From Sporomusa sp. (GTDB taxonomy: Bacteria; Bacillota_C; Negativicutes; Sporomusales; Sporomusaceae), in assembly GCA_029256645.1 (NCBI GenBank), contig JAQSXM010000109.1:1-9055 (forward strand): DNA of 9,055 nucleotides. Reading direction: 5' to 3'. The notes under the pieces were generated by a model, which was given only the letters and a program-made list of their open reading frames with translations, had not been told where the DNA came from and ran no database searches. The position numbers were made by a program, and so were the translations under genes. How positions within the stretch are numbered: the first letter of the stretch is position 1; every line of letters starts with the position of its first letter. Shown piece after piece: positions 1 through 5,829 of the stretch.

Positions 1-708
1 ATCTTCGGCCTGCATAATACGCCCACCCTTCCTGTCGGCCAAATCGGGTGCAAGGAAGGCCCGTTGATGGCGGCTGTTGACACTACGTTTCTGACCATCA
101 AGGGAACCGGCGGTCATGGCGCCATTCCCCATAGTACCCGGGACCCGATTACGGCGGTTGCCGCTGTTATTCAGGGGTTGCAGACCATTGTCAGCCGTCA
201 GGTCGATCCGCTGGCGGCGGCGGTTATCTCCTTCGGCACCATCAACGGCGGTCATGCCCATAACGTAATACCCGACAAGGTGGAGCTGACCGGTACTGTC
301 CGGACGTTTGACGCTGTACTGCGCCGGGAGATGCCTGGCAGGATGCAGGGGCTGATCAGCGGCATTGCCCAGGCGATGGGCACACAGGCTGAGTTTGTCT
401 ACCGTCAGGATTTGCCGGCTGTCTTTAATCCGCCCGGTTTGGCTGCCTGGTGCCGCCAGCGGCTGGAGCAGGTTGTTGGCACAACCGGCGTCGTTACGCC
501 TGTACCAAGTATGGGGGGCGAGGACTTTGCCCTGTTTCAGGAACAGATACCTGGCGTATTCTTGTGGCTGGGAGTAGGCAATCCGGCCAAAGGCATTGTC
601 CATCAATGGCACAACCCCTGCTTTGATATTGACGAGGACGCACTTAAATATGGGGCTGCGGCGTTAGCCCAGCTAGCCTATGATTATCTGGGGGGAGTGG
701 GACGTTAG
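1..708 (+). CDS. M20D family amidohydrolase (N-acyl-amino-acid hydrolase type), 3' part
   Basis: The reading frame is open from base 1, so the start lies outside the window; 235 codons remain of a family usually near 390 residues. Zn-dependent M20D enzymes (hippurate hydrolase, N-acetyldiaminopimelate deacetylase, IAA-amino-acid hydrolase) cleave an acyl group from an amino acid in the cytoplasm. Visible landmarks, counted from codon 1: GLHN at 3-6 with a likely metal-binding His5; the lid/dimerisation start GGHGAIPH at about 37-44; a conserved NVIPD motif followed by GTVR; MGGEDF at 171-176; and a late His204 in HQWHNP, the usual last metal ligand. The frame ends with TAG just before a terminator. 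The substrate cannot be told from this fragment. Codons are GC-richer than in the downstream cyclase gene. Confidence 0.9.
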   Translation: MFGLHNTPTLPVGQIGCKEGPLMAAVDTTFLTIKGTGGHGAIPHSTRDPITAVAAVIQGLQTIVSRQVDPLAAAVISFGTINGGHAHNVIPDKVELTGTVRTFDAVLRREMPGRMQGLISGIAQAMGTQAEFVYRQDLPAVFNPPGLAAWCRQRLEQVVGTTGVVTPVPSMGGEDFALFQEQIPGVFLWLGVGNPAKGIVHQWHNPCFDIDEDALKYGAAALAQLAYDYLGGVGR

Positions 709-720
709 TCAAGCCGGTTT

Positions 721-759
721 AAGGCCAAGGATGCTTAGGAAAAGCATTCTTGGCCTTTT
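721..759 (+). terminator. Rho-independent terminator of the M20D gene
   Basis: A 16-bp stem, AAGGCCAAGGATGCTT at 721-736 against 742-757 with one G-T pair, closes a 5-nt loop and runs into TTTT. It begins 12 bases after the stop codon. Confidence 0.88.
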
Positions 760-780
760 AAAAATATTTAAAGGGTTCTT

Positions 781-813
781 TTTTCCATTGAGAAATAATA
801 CAATAATGGAAAA
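781..813. repeat. 9-bp inverted repeat upstream of the cyclase promoter
   Basis: TTTTCCATT at 781-789 faces AATGGAAAA at 805-813 across a 15-base AT-rich gap. It lies about 20 bases upstream of the predicted -35 box, where an activator or repressor could bind. It has no T-run exit and is not a terminator. The function is unknown, and in such AT-rich DNA chance is possible. Confidence 0.35.
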
Positions 814-833
814 TAAATACAAACAATAAATTA

Positions 834-863
834 TTCACACTGCCGGGTATTATTTGTTATAAT
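834..863 (+). promoter_or_regulatory. Sigma-A-type promoter for the diguanylate cyclase gene
   Basis: TTCACA (834-839, 5/6 match to TTGACA) and a perfect TATAAT (858-863) are 18 bp apart, in AT-rich DNA after the upstream terminator. Transcription would begin near 870, giving a leader of about 128 nt before the cyclase start. Confidence 0.6.
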
Positions 864-997
864 AAGCAATCATATATATACAACAAGCCAGGTATTTTAC
901 AAGATGACTGTGTGTTGGTAAAAACGGAGAATCAAGCCCCGGTGGTAGGAGTATTGCGTCATATTAGATTAAATAATTTTGAAAGTGGAGTCATGTA

Positions 998-2506
998 ATG
1001 CGCTTCTTACATAAGTTTACGCTATTGCTTGGTATATTGATTATTATTAGTGGCTTTATTCAGTTTACTATTTTTGAGAGGTCTTTTATTGCCACTACTA
1101 ATTCTCTATTCTTAGCAACAAACGAAAAAGCAGCACATAATGTTGGGGAGCAACTTGTAGCCTATTTTAGTAAGATTGAGACTTCATTAAAAGCGATTGC
1201 CGCCAGTGAACGAATTAGAAGCGATCCAAAACTGCTTGATGACGTCAATTCGTTTATCCCTGAATTAGATCTGATTTTCATTATCGATAAACAAGGCCAT
1301 GTCTTACTGGCCAGTGGGATTACCGGTGTTAGTCCTGATTTGGATTTATCACAAAGGGATTATTTTCAGCAGGCGATTCGGGGGGAAACGTACATTAGCG
1401 GTGTCTTTACGAGCCAGGGCGGTCGTAAGGTTATTTCAATAGCAACCCCCATTGTTGAGAATGGTACTATTGCAGGTGTGGTTTTTGGTGTTATCCGGTT
1501 GCATGGTGATACATTAGCATCCATGTTTGGCGATAAATCCTTTGGCCGTGGTGGATTTATTGCCATTTTAGACAGGCAAGGGACTATCGTTTATCATAAT
1601 GACCGGGAACGCATCGGACAGATGGGAAGAGCCTTTAATCAGTTACAGGGCATAAGCGGCTCGACGGTTATGCAGTATGATTCAGACGCAAATTATTATC
1701 TGGGATATAGTAAGGTTCCGGGACTGAACTGGACTGTTATTGTGAATACACCGGCTGCTGAGATAACACAATTACGTAATAGGATGATTTACGAAATTCT
1801 GGCAGTATCATTATTGGTCATTCTTGTAATTATTGCTATTGGTACATATACAGTGCGGCGATATACGAAGCCTCTCGATAAACTAGTGGAAGCATTTAGC
1901 GCTGTCAAGAGAGGGAAATATAAGAAGATTGCCCCTTATGGCTATGCTGCGGAATTTGATGAAATGATCCAGGTTTATAATGACACTATTGAAAAACTCG
2001 AAGAAGTTCACACTACGCTGGAAGGCGCTGCAGATATGGATGATTTGACCAACGTGTATAACCGAAGGTCTTTTGACAAAATACTGGGAATTCTTGATAG
2101 TGAAATACAGGATAACTCTTTGGAAACTATTGGGATCATGATCTTAGATATTGATAACTTTAAGCAGACCAATGATACGCAGGGGCATCTGTCTGGTGAT
2201 GAGGTGTTGAAAGAGTTTGCTGCGATCATCGTATCTGTTGTAGGTGTCCGGGCAGTATTCCGGTTCGGAGGGGATGAATTTGCGGTTATTTTGCGCAACA
2301 GCTCGTATGACGGGATTGCCTTTATGGCAGAAGAGATACGTTTGCGTTGTGAACAATCTTTCCGTGGTTACACAGTCAGTATTGGTACTGCAACCTATCC
2401 CCGCAATGCTGATTCAATCGGCGAATTACTGAAGCTGGCCGATAAGGCTTTGTATATTAGTAAAGAGATTAGAAACAAAGTAACCGCCTATGAGACAAGT
2501 AATTAG
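998..2506 (+). CDS. Membrane diguanylate cyclase (Cache-HAMP-GGDEF)
   Basis: This 502-residue sensor enzyme should make cyclic di-GMP from two GTP in response to an extracellular ligand. Order of parts: membrane helix at about 8-26; extracytoplasmic double-Cache region about 30-255 (RDYFQQAIRGETYISG at 120-135, LDRQGTIVYHND at 191-202); second membrane helix about 264-286; HAMP about 287-340; GGDEF domain about 345-500. Catalytic features are intact: DDLTNVYNRR at 348-357, DIDNFKQTND at 384-393 with GHLSGD at 396-401, and GGDEF at 424-428. The inhibitory RxxD site normally five residues before GGDEF reads VGVR, so product inhibition through that site is unlikely. No EAL or HD-GYP domain follows. 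The ATG start has AGTGGAG seven bases upstream. The gene looks clearly AT-richer than the M20 genes on either side, which may reflect separate acquisition. Confidence 0.93.
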   Translation: MRFLHKFTLLLGILIIISGFIQFTIFERSFIATTNSLFLATNEKAAHNVGEQLVAYFSKIETSLKAIAASERIRSDPKLLDDVNSFIPELDLIFIIDKQGHVLLASGITGVSPDLDLSQRDYFQQAIRGETYISGVFTSQGGRKVISIATPIVENGTIAGVVFGVIRLHGDTLASMFGDKSFGRGGFIAILDRQGTIVYHNDRERIGQMGRAFNQLQGISGSTVMQYDSDANYYLGYSKVPGLNWTVIVNTPAAEITQLRNRMIYEILAVSLLVILVIIAIGTYTVRRYTKPLDKLVEAFSAVKRGKYKKIAPYGYAAEFDEMIQVYNDTIEKLEEVHTTLEGAADMDDLTNVYNRRSFDKILGILDSEIQDNSLETIGIMILDIDNFKQTNDTQGHLSGDEVLKEFAAIIVSVVGVRAVFRFGGDEFAVILRNSSYDGIAFMAEEIRLRCEQSFRGYTVSIGTATYPRNADSIGELLKLADKALYISKEIRNKVTAYETSN

Positions 2507-2564
2507 CAGGTCCATAATTTGTTCTTTAGATGTTACATATAAGATGAAAAAACCTCATTTTGAC

Positions 2565-2597
2565 TTGCCAAGTTACATAACACAGGTGTATTATAAT
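2565..2597 (+). promoter_or_regulatory. Candidate promoter for the amidohydrolase gene
   Basis: TTGCCA (2565-2570) is followed after 18 bp by TATTAT (2589-2594), with an overlapping TATAAT at 2592-2597. Transcription would start near 2602, only about 10 nt before the terminator-like hairpin, so any transcript from here must read through that hairpin. Confidence 0.45.
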
Positions 2598-2612
2598 AAA
2601 GTAAAGAATGGC

Positions 2613-2650
2613 AAAGATGCCTTGCAGGTTACCCGCAAAGCGTCTTTTTT
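2613..2650 (+). terminator. Terminator hairpin: end of cyclase transcript and/or attenuator of the next gene
   Basis: An arm beginning AAGATGCC at 2614 pairs with one ending GCGTCTT near 2647. The stem is about 14 pairs with two mismatches and one wobble, has a GTTAC loop, and leads straight into a T-run (2644-2650). It lies 107 bases after the cyclase stop and 10 bases before the Shine-Dalgarno of the next gene, downstream of a candidate promoter. It may simply end the cyclase mRNA, or act as an attenuator. A small competing hairpin, GGCA-AAGA-TGCC (2610-2621), would use part of the left arm. Confidence 0.7.
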
Positions 2651-2673
2651 CCATTGGAAGGGAGGTGTAAAGG

Positions 2674-3915
2674 TTGGTATCAAGTGAACGGTTGCAGGCT
2701 AATCTGCGTGAACTGGCTGCAATTGGCGCTACTGAGGGCGGCGGTATTACCCGGTTGGCCTATGGTGATGCTGACTGGCAGGCGCGTCTTTTTTTAATTG
2801 GCCTTATGGAGCAGGCAGGTTTACAGGTACGTTGTGATGCTATTGGTAACCTGATTGGCCGGCGGGAAGGCCGCAATCCGGCAGCACCGGTAGTTATGGC
2901 CGGATCTCATATTGACAGTGTTCCCAATGGGGGGAACTTCGACGGGGTCATAGGGGTTCTGGGTGCGATTGAAGCAGTGCAGACACTGGCCGAGGCGGGG
3001 ATTATGACCTATCACCCTATTGAGGTGGTGGTGTTCGCGTCAGAGGAATCCAGTCGTTTTGGGGTTGCCACTCTGGGCAGCAAGGCCTTTTGCGGCGAAC
3101 TGCCGGCTGCTGCCCTGAAGATAAAGGACAAGGATGGTATTACTCTGGCAGAGGCGATGCGCAGCAGAGGGCTTTCGCCTGAGACAGTTGGTGACGCGCA
3201 CTATTCCTCAGACATTAAGGCGTTTCTGGAACTACATATTGAGCAGGGTAAGGTTCTGGAGAATGCAGGCAAGCAAATCGGGATAGTAACCGGTATTGCG
3301 GCGCCAACCCGGATTCGGGCTGTCATTACAGGCCAGGCCGACCATTCGGGAGCGACCCCTATGAACCTGCGGCAGGACGCATTAGCCGCCGGAGCGGAGA
3401 TTATTCTGCTTGTTGAGCAGTTAGCCTGCGCGGAGATGGCTTGCGGAACGGTTGGCACAACAGGCATTGTGAAAGCCGAGCCCGGTGTTATGAATGTCAT
3501 CCCCGGCAAGGTTGAGCTGGGCATTGATATTCGCAGTATTTGCCAGGACAGTAAACAACGGGTGGTTGATAAGCTCTGCCACGAAATCGAAAAAGTCCAA
3601 GCACGGCGTGGGGTGGCGGTTAACCTGGATATCCTTAGCAACGAAGTGCCTGTAAAACTGCCTGACGAGATGGTTAGTTTGCTACAGGGCATTTGTGTTA
3701 ATTTGCAGTATGCCAGCATGACAATGCCAAGCGGTGCCGGGCACGATGCCATGCACTTGGCGGCAATGACACCTACCGGTATGATTTTCATTCCGTGTCA
3801 GGGCGGGATAAGCCATAACCCTGCCGAGTGGGCGGAGCTCAGTGATATTGCAGCAGGGACTGAGGTTTTACTTGCGGCAATCCGGCAGCTGGCAGCGGCA
3901 GAAAGAACGCACTAA
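2674..3915 (+). CDS. M20 family N-carbamoyl-L-amino-acid hydrolase / allantoate amidohydrolase
   Basis: This 413-residue enzyme has the normal length for the AllC/HyuC/AmaB group, binuclear-metal enzymes that hydrolyse a carbamoyl or ureido group (N-carbamoyl amino acids in hydantoin breakdown, allantoate in purine breakdown). Expected metal ligands are His79 (SHIDSV), Asp90 (NFDG), Glu124/Glu125 (EESSRFG), His188 (HIEQG) and His381 (GGISHNP). Substrate-binding positions of the group also appear present: His224 in HSGATPM, Asn274 in MNVIPG and Arg287 in DIRS. The start is TTG, chosen because GGAGG at 2661-2665 sits 8 bases upstream and the protein then aligns from the usual N-terminus; the nearer GTG at 2665 is followed at once by a stop. 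No hydantoinase or allantoinase gene is in view, so the substrate stays open. Confidence 0.9.
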   Translation: MVSSERLQANLRELAAIGATEGGGITRLAYGDADWQARLFLIGLMEQAGLQVRCDAIGNLIGRREGRNPAAPVVMAGSHIDSVPNGGNFDGVIGVLGAIEAVQTLAEAGIMTYHPIEVVVFASEESSRFGVATLGSKAFCGELPAAALKIKDKDGITLAEAMRSRGLSPETVGDAHYSSDIKAFLELHIEQGKVLENAGKQIGIVTGIAAPTRIRAVITGQADHSGATPMNLRQDALAAGAEIILLVEQLACAEMACGTVGTTGIVKAEPGVMNVIPGKVELGIDIRSICQDSKQRVVDKLCHEIEKVQARRGVAVNLDILSNEVPVKLPDEMVSLLQGICVNLQYASMTMPSGAGHDAMHLAAMTPTGMIFIPCQGGISHNPAEWAELSDIAAGTEVLLAAIRQLAAAERTH

Positions 3916-3930
3916 TAAGGCTCCCAATAT

Positions 3931-3958
3931 AAAAACCGTCCAGCTGGACGGTTTTTTT
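3931..3958. terminator. Bidirectional terminator between convergent genes
   Basis: The palindrome ACCGTCCAGCTGGACGGT is flanked by AAAAA on the left and TTTTTTT on the right, so it can end transcription both from the amidohydrolase gene (plus strand) and from the CBS gene (minus strand), whose stop codon lies 12 bases beyond. Confidence 0.9.
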
Positions 3959-3970
3959 GTAAGTAATCAC

Positions 3971-4390
3971 TTAAATATAATATTCATTTGGTGTTGGCAG
4001 TTTTGTATAGTATTCAATAATCTCCCGACGACGAATGATTCCGATAAAGATGTCACTGTCATCAACTACCGGGATGAAATTCTGTACGATTGCCAACGAA
4101 AGCAGATCCTCTATTTCCGCATTAATTCGTACAGGTGTGTTGGTCATACGCTGGGGAATGTCTTTGATAAAAATCCGTTCAGTACCGGTAAAGGTTAGGT
4201 CTGGTGTGTTTTTCATTGTCCATAGTAAATCACCTTCAGTAATTGTCCCGGCGTATTTTCCCTGCTCATCAATGAGCGGAACCGCTGTATAACGGTGGTA
4301 TTCCATTTTCTCAAGTGCCTGTCGCATGGTGCAATTTAAAGGCAAGTATTTTACTTCGTTTTTGGGGATCAGGAAAAAGGTAATATTCAT
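3971..4390 (-). CDS. Small tandem CBS-domain protein
   Basis: The 139 residues form essentially one CBS pair with no attached enzyme or transporter. The first CBS motif spans about 5-60 (hydrophobic AVPLIDEQGKYAGTITEGDLL at about 35-55) and the second about 75-130 (ending IPVVDDSDIFIGIIRRREII). CBS pairs bind adenine nucleotides such as AMP, ATP or c-di-AMP and act as regulatory modules. Stand-alone proteins of this length and layout resemble the Bacillus/Listeria c-di-AMP-binding CbpB/DarB type. That likeness is my reading of the overall pattern (second repeat ending with a G-I-x-R-R motif), not an established assignment. The ATG is preceded by GGAGGAG at an ideal distance (complement of 4398-4405). 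The gene is monocistronic, bounded by a terminator at its 3' end and by a long leader. Confidence 0.85.
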   Translation of the reverse strand: MNITFFLIPKNEVKYLPLNCTMRQALEKMEYHRYTAVPLIDEQGKYAGTITEGDLLWTMKNTPDLTFTGTERIFIKDIPQRMTNTPVRINAEIEDLLSLAIVQNFIPVVDDSDIFIGIIRRREIIEYYTKLPTPNEYYI

Positions 4391-4422
4391 GTAATACTCT
4401 CCTCCGGTATCTTTCTAATGAT

Positions 4423-4486
4423 TTCAGACAGGGAGTGGGGTAGATGTAGATAGTCTTACAGGATTTTGTGTTGTTTTCTGTCTGAA
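4423..4486 (-). promoter_or_regulatory. Long-range stem in the leader of the CBS gene
   Basis: TTCAGACAG (4423-4431) and CTGTCTGAA (4478-4486) are perfect 9-bp inverted repeats separated by 46 bases, in the minus-strand leader just before the CBS gene's Shine-Dalgarno. As RNA this would form a closed domain. No known riboswitch class is recognised. Confidence 0.35.
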
Positions 4487-4500
4487 TTTAGGAGATATCA

Positions 4501-4608
4501 TTGTATTATATTCAACGCAGGCTTCATTTTTCCTTTACCAGACAGGGCTGTGGTTGCGGCTTTTCCTCTTGTCTTAGAAATATTCCCGGTGGAAACGATA
4601 GTCTATAA
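4501..4608 (+). CDS. Candidate 35-residue Cys-containing small ORF
   Basis: A TTG at 4501 is preceded by AGGAG (4490-4494) with a 6-base spacer. The 35-codon frame is basic near its start (QRRLHFSFTRQ) and carries a CGCGFSSC cluster at about residues 17-24, ending GGNDSL. A strong terminator follows 38 bases after the stop, as expected of a real short transcript. Against it: no good promoter is visible, the start codon is weak, and the region overlaps the opposite-strand leader and promoter of the CBS gene. I recognise no family. Confidence 0.25.
   Translation: MYYIQRRLHFSFTRQGCGCGFSSCLRNIPGGNDSL
4505..4510 (-). promoter_or_regulatory. Possible -10 box of the CBS gene
   Basis: A perfect TATAAT on the minus strand lies about 115 bases upstream of the CBS start, but no convincing -35 box is found 16-18 bp further upstream. 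Transcription from here would include the paired leader segment. Confidence 0.3.
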
Positions 4609-4645
4609 ACCGATTACATAAAAGTTGAGAAAGGTCTGAATAGAA

Positions 4646-4688
4646 AAAAACAGCCGCTTGTCCTCTCTACAGGAAAGCGGCTGTTTTT
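4646..4688. terminator. Strong bidirectional terminator left of the recombinase cassette
   Basis: A perfect 14-bp stem, AAAAACAGCCGCTT at 4646-4659 against 4675-4688, has an inner TCCT/AGGA pair and a CTCTAC loop. On the minus strand it ends in seven Ts (4644-4650), on the plus strand in five. It is the first good stop signal for leftward transcription from the recombinase, about 310 bases past that gene's stop codon, and shields the CBS gene. It would also end the candidate small ORF at 4501-4608. Confidence 0.85.
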
Positions 4689-4891
4689 GCTATTTAGGTA
4701 TTAAATGTTTGTCTCATTAGGGATAATATCTTCTAGAAACAGTGTAAAGGATGATAAATTATGTAAAGCAATAATGAATCTAATAAAAAGGACTATTCTG
4801 TTGGCATTATTACCATGTAAAAGAATTATATAAGTTCATTAAGCGAGTGATGGAGATTACGTGCATTTTTGGTGCTTTTTTTCCCCAATTA
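4689..4891. other. AT-rich intergenic stretch with no supported gene
   Basis: The only open frame of note is 42 codons at 4705-4833 (plus), with a hydrophobic, basic C-terminal half but no convincing ribosome binding site. I see no tRNA, hairpin terminator or repeat here. It lies between the terminator and the left palindromic site. Confidence 0.5.
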
Positions 4892-4918
4892 TGGTAACAC
4901 AATTGATTTGTGTTACCA
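4892..4918. repeat. Left palindromic site of the recombinase cassette
   Basis: The shared 23-bp core is 4894-4916: arms GTAACACAA and TTGTGTTAC around the asymmetric centre TTGAT (4903-4907). Self-complementarity extends two bases further on each side. It lies 80 bases past the recombinase stop. No T-run follows on either strand, so it is unlikely to be a terminator. The same 23 bp occur in exact inverse at 5620-5642. Confidence 0.8.
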
Positions 4919-4996
4919 GTGATTAAAATAACTATATATGAAAATACGCGATTTTCTCCATATTTCCTCTTTTTTTATCAAATTTTGCTATTTTTT

Positions 4997-5545
4997 TTAT
5001 AAGTTTAAGTTTATATAAATATTATCTAACTCGTCTTTGGTAATTCCGATGTAAGCTAAGGTAACGCTGGGAGCCGAATGGTTAAGTAGTTTTTGAATTT
5101 TTGTTACATCTGCGCCGCTTTTGTAGGCCCAGTAACCAAATGTTTTTCGTAATGTATGTGTCCCGATAGCGCCTTTAATGCCTACAGCACGTGCGGCCCG
5201 ATTCATGATCCGGTATGCTTGAATGCGGGTAATCGGCTGTTCACCTTTTTTGCTTTTAAAAAGCCAGTCATTTTCACTGCTAATGCTTGCAAGGTATTCA
5301 TCAATCGTTCTTTTACATGTATCAGAAAGTGGGAAATCTTTTTTTTTGCCTGTTTTCTTTTCACGAATGATCACCCGGTCTTTGGTTTTTACGTCACTTA
5401 TCTTCAGAACCAATAGATCAGAGATTCGCAACCCGCTATTAATACCTAGAACGAAAAGAAGGTAGTTACGCAGATTTTGTTTTTTCAAATAACTTTTTAC
5501 TGCATCAATTTGTTGCTTATCGCGAATCGGCTCAACATATTCCAT
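4997..5545 (-). CDS. Small tyrosine recombinase/integrase, catalytic domain only
   Basis: This 182-residue protein has the tyrosine-recombinase active site: Arg40 in GLRISDLL, a beta-hairpin Lys in EKKTGK (Lys64 or Lys67), His130 and Arg133 in THTLRKTF, His156 in LLNHS and the nucleophile Tyr165 in TLAYIG. All expected residues are present, so it should be active. It lacks the usual N-terminal SAM-like core-binding domain; full integrases are about 300-400 residues, while FimB/FimE invertases are about 200 and similarly minimal. The enzyme cuts and rejoins DNA through a 3'-phosphotyrosine link. The ATG is the only possible start (an in-frame TGA lies three codons upstream), with a GAGGA site at a rather long 11-12 bases. 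Its context, centred between two inverted palindromic sites, suggests these are its targets. AT-rich like the surrounding DNA. Confidence 0.92.
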   Translation of the reverse strand: MEYVEPIRDKQQIDAVKSYLKKQNLRNYLLFVLGINSGLRISDLLVLKISDVKTKDRVIIREKKTGKKKDFPLSDTCKRTIDEYLASISSENDWLFKSKKGEQPITRIQAYRIMNRAARAVGIKGAIGTHTLRKTFGYWAYKSGADVTKIQKLLNHSAPSVTLAYIGITKDELDNIYINLNL

Positions 5546-5582
5546 GGGGTCTCACATCCTCAATAATGTTTCTAACCATGTA

Positions 5583-5613
5583 ATTATATAATAAGTTACC
5601 TTAACGCGGTCAA
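5583..5613 (-). promoter_or_regulatory. Promoter of the recombinase gene
   Basis: On the minus strand, TTGACC (complement of 5608-5613) is followed after 17 bp by TATATA (5585-5590), or after 19 bp by a perfect TATAAT (5583-5588). The -35 box touches the extended arm of the right palindromic site, so recombinase bound there could block its own promoter. The promoter lies inside the putative invertible segment. Confidence 0.65.
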
Positions 5614-5649
5614 AGAAATGTAACACAAATCAATTGTGTTACATTTCTT
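5613..5649. repeat. Right palindromic site of the recombinase cassette
   Basis: The 23-bp core (5620-5642) has arms GTAACACAA and TTGTGTTAC around ATCAA (5629-5633), the exact reverse complement of the left site. Here self-complementarity extends to 16-bp arms (AAGAAATGTAACACAA at 5613-5628). It lies 75 bases upstream of the recombinase start and about 190 upstream of the chemotaxis receptor start. Confidence 0.8.
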
Positions 5650-5685
5650 CTTTGGAATGGGCTAAACATTGGGTAGTGAAAGTTC

Positions 5686-5829
5686 AGAGGAGGTTTGGTT
5701 GTAGAGTTGATTGCTCGTGGATAGGCAACGTGTTGCTTAGAGGTGTCAGATATGGCTGACAGAGGTCCGATTTTATGTGTAACTTTAAAAATAAAGGGGG
5801 CGAAGCCGCTTCTAGTACTGTAGAGGCGG
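5686..5829 (+). promoter_or_regulatory. Hairpin-rich leader of the mcp-cheW operon
   Basis: Three short stem-loops line up before the receptor gene: GCAAC/GTTGC at 5725-5736, TGTCAG/CTGACA at 5744-5761, and CCGCTTCTA/TAGAGGCGG at 5806-5829. The last buries the receptor's GAGG Shine-Dalgarno in its right arm. A strong unused site, AGAGGAGG (5686-5693), sits upstream with only a 9-codon TTG frame behind it. I checked for c-di-GMP class I riboswitch motifs and they do not fit. No good sigma-A or sigma-D promoter is visible between 5643 and 5834. Confidence 0.4.

Larger units (their letters stand above)
4894..5642. mobile_element. Putative invertible segment carrying its own tyrosine recombinase
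   Basis: Two exactly inverted 23-bp sites bound a 749-bp segment whose only gene is a complete catalytic tyrosine recombinase, with 77-80 bases between gene and site at each end. Identity between the ends stops at 23 bp, as expected for crossover sites rather than for long transposon ends. Tyrosine recombinases acting on inverted cores invert the DNA between them (FimB/FimE is the familiar small-enzyme case). The segment includes the recombinase promoter, so inversion would redirect that promoter. Whether it inverts, or is instead a decayed small mobile element, is not shown by one sequence. Confidence 0.5.

Noticed and set aside
2490..2687. 65-codon plus-strand frame between the cyclase and amidohydrolase genes
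   Set aside because: It overlaps the cyclase end, the terminator hairpin and the start of the next gene, has no ribosome binding site and resembles no family.
3201..3791. 196-codon minus-strand frame inside the amidohydrolase gene
   Set aside because: It is a shadow of the well-supported M20 coding frame and shows no recognisable domain.
4705..4833. 42-codon plus-strand frame with a hydrophobic basic tail
   Set aside because: It lies in AT-rich DNA with at best a partial TTAGG ribosome site, no promoter and no following terminator; chance is enough to explain it.
4855..4882. Terminator-like GTGC...GTGC followed by seven Ts
   Set aside because: The two GTGC copies are direct, not inverted; only a 3-bp stem can form.
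4893..4917. Left palindrome read as the recombinase terminator
   Set aside because: No T-run follows it on either strand, and its asymmetric centre is exactly mirrored at the right site, which a terminator would not need.
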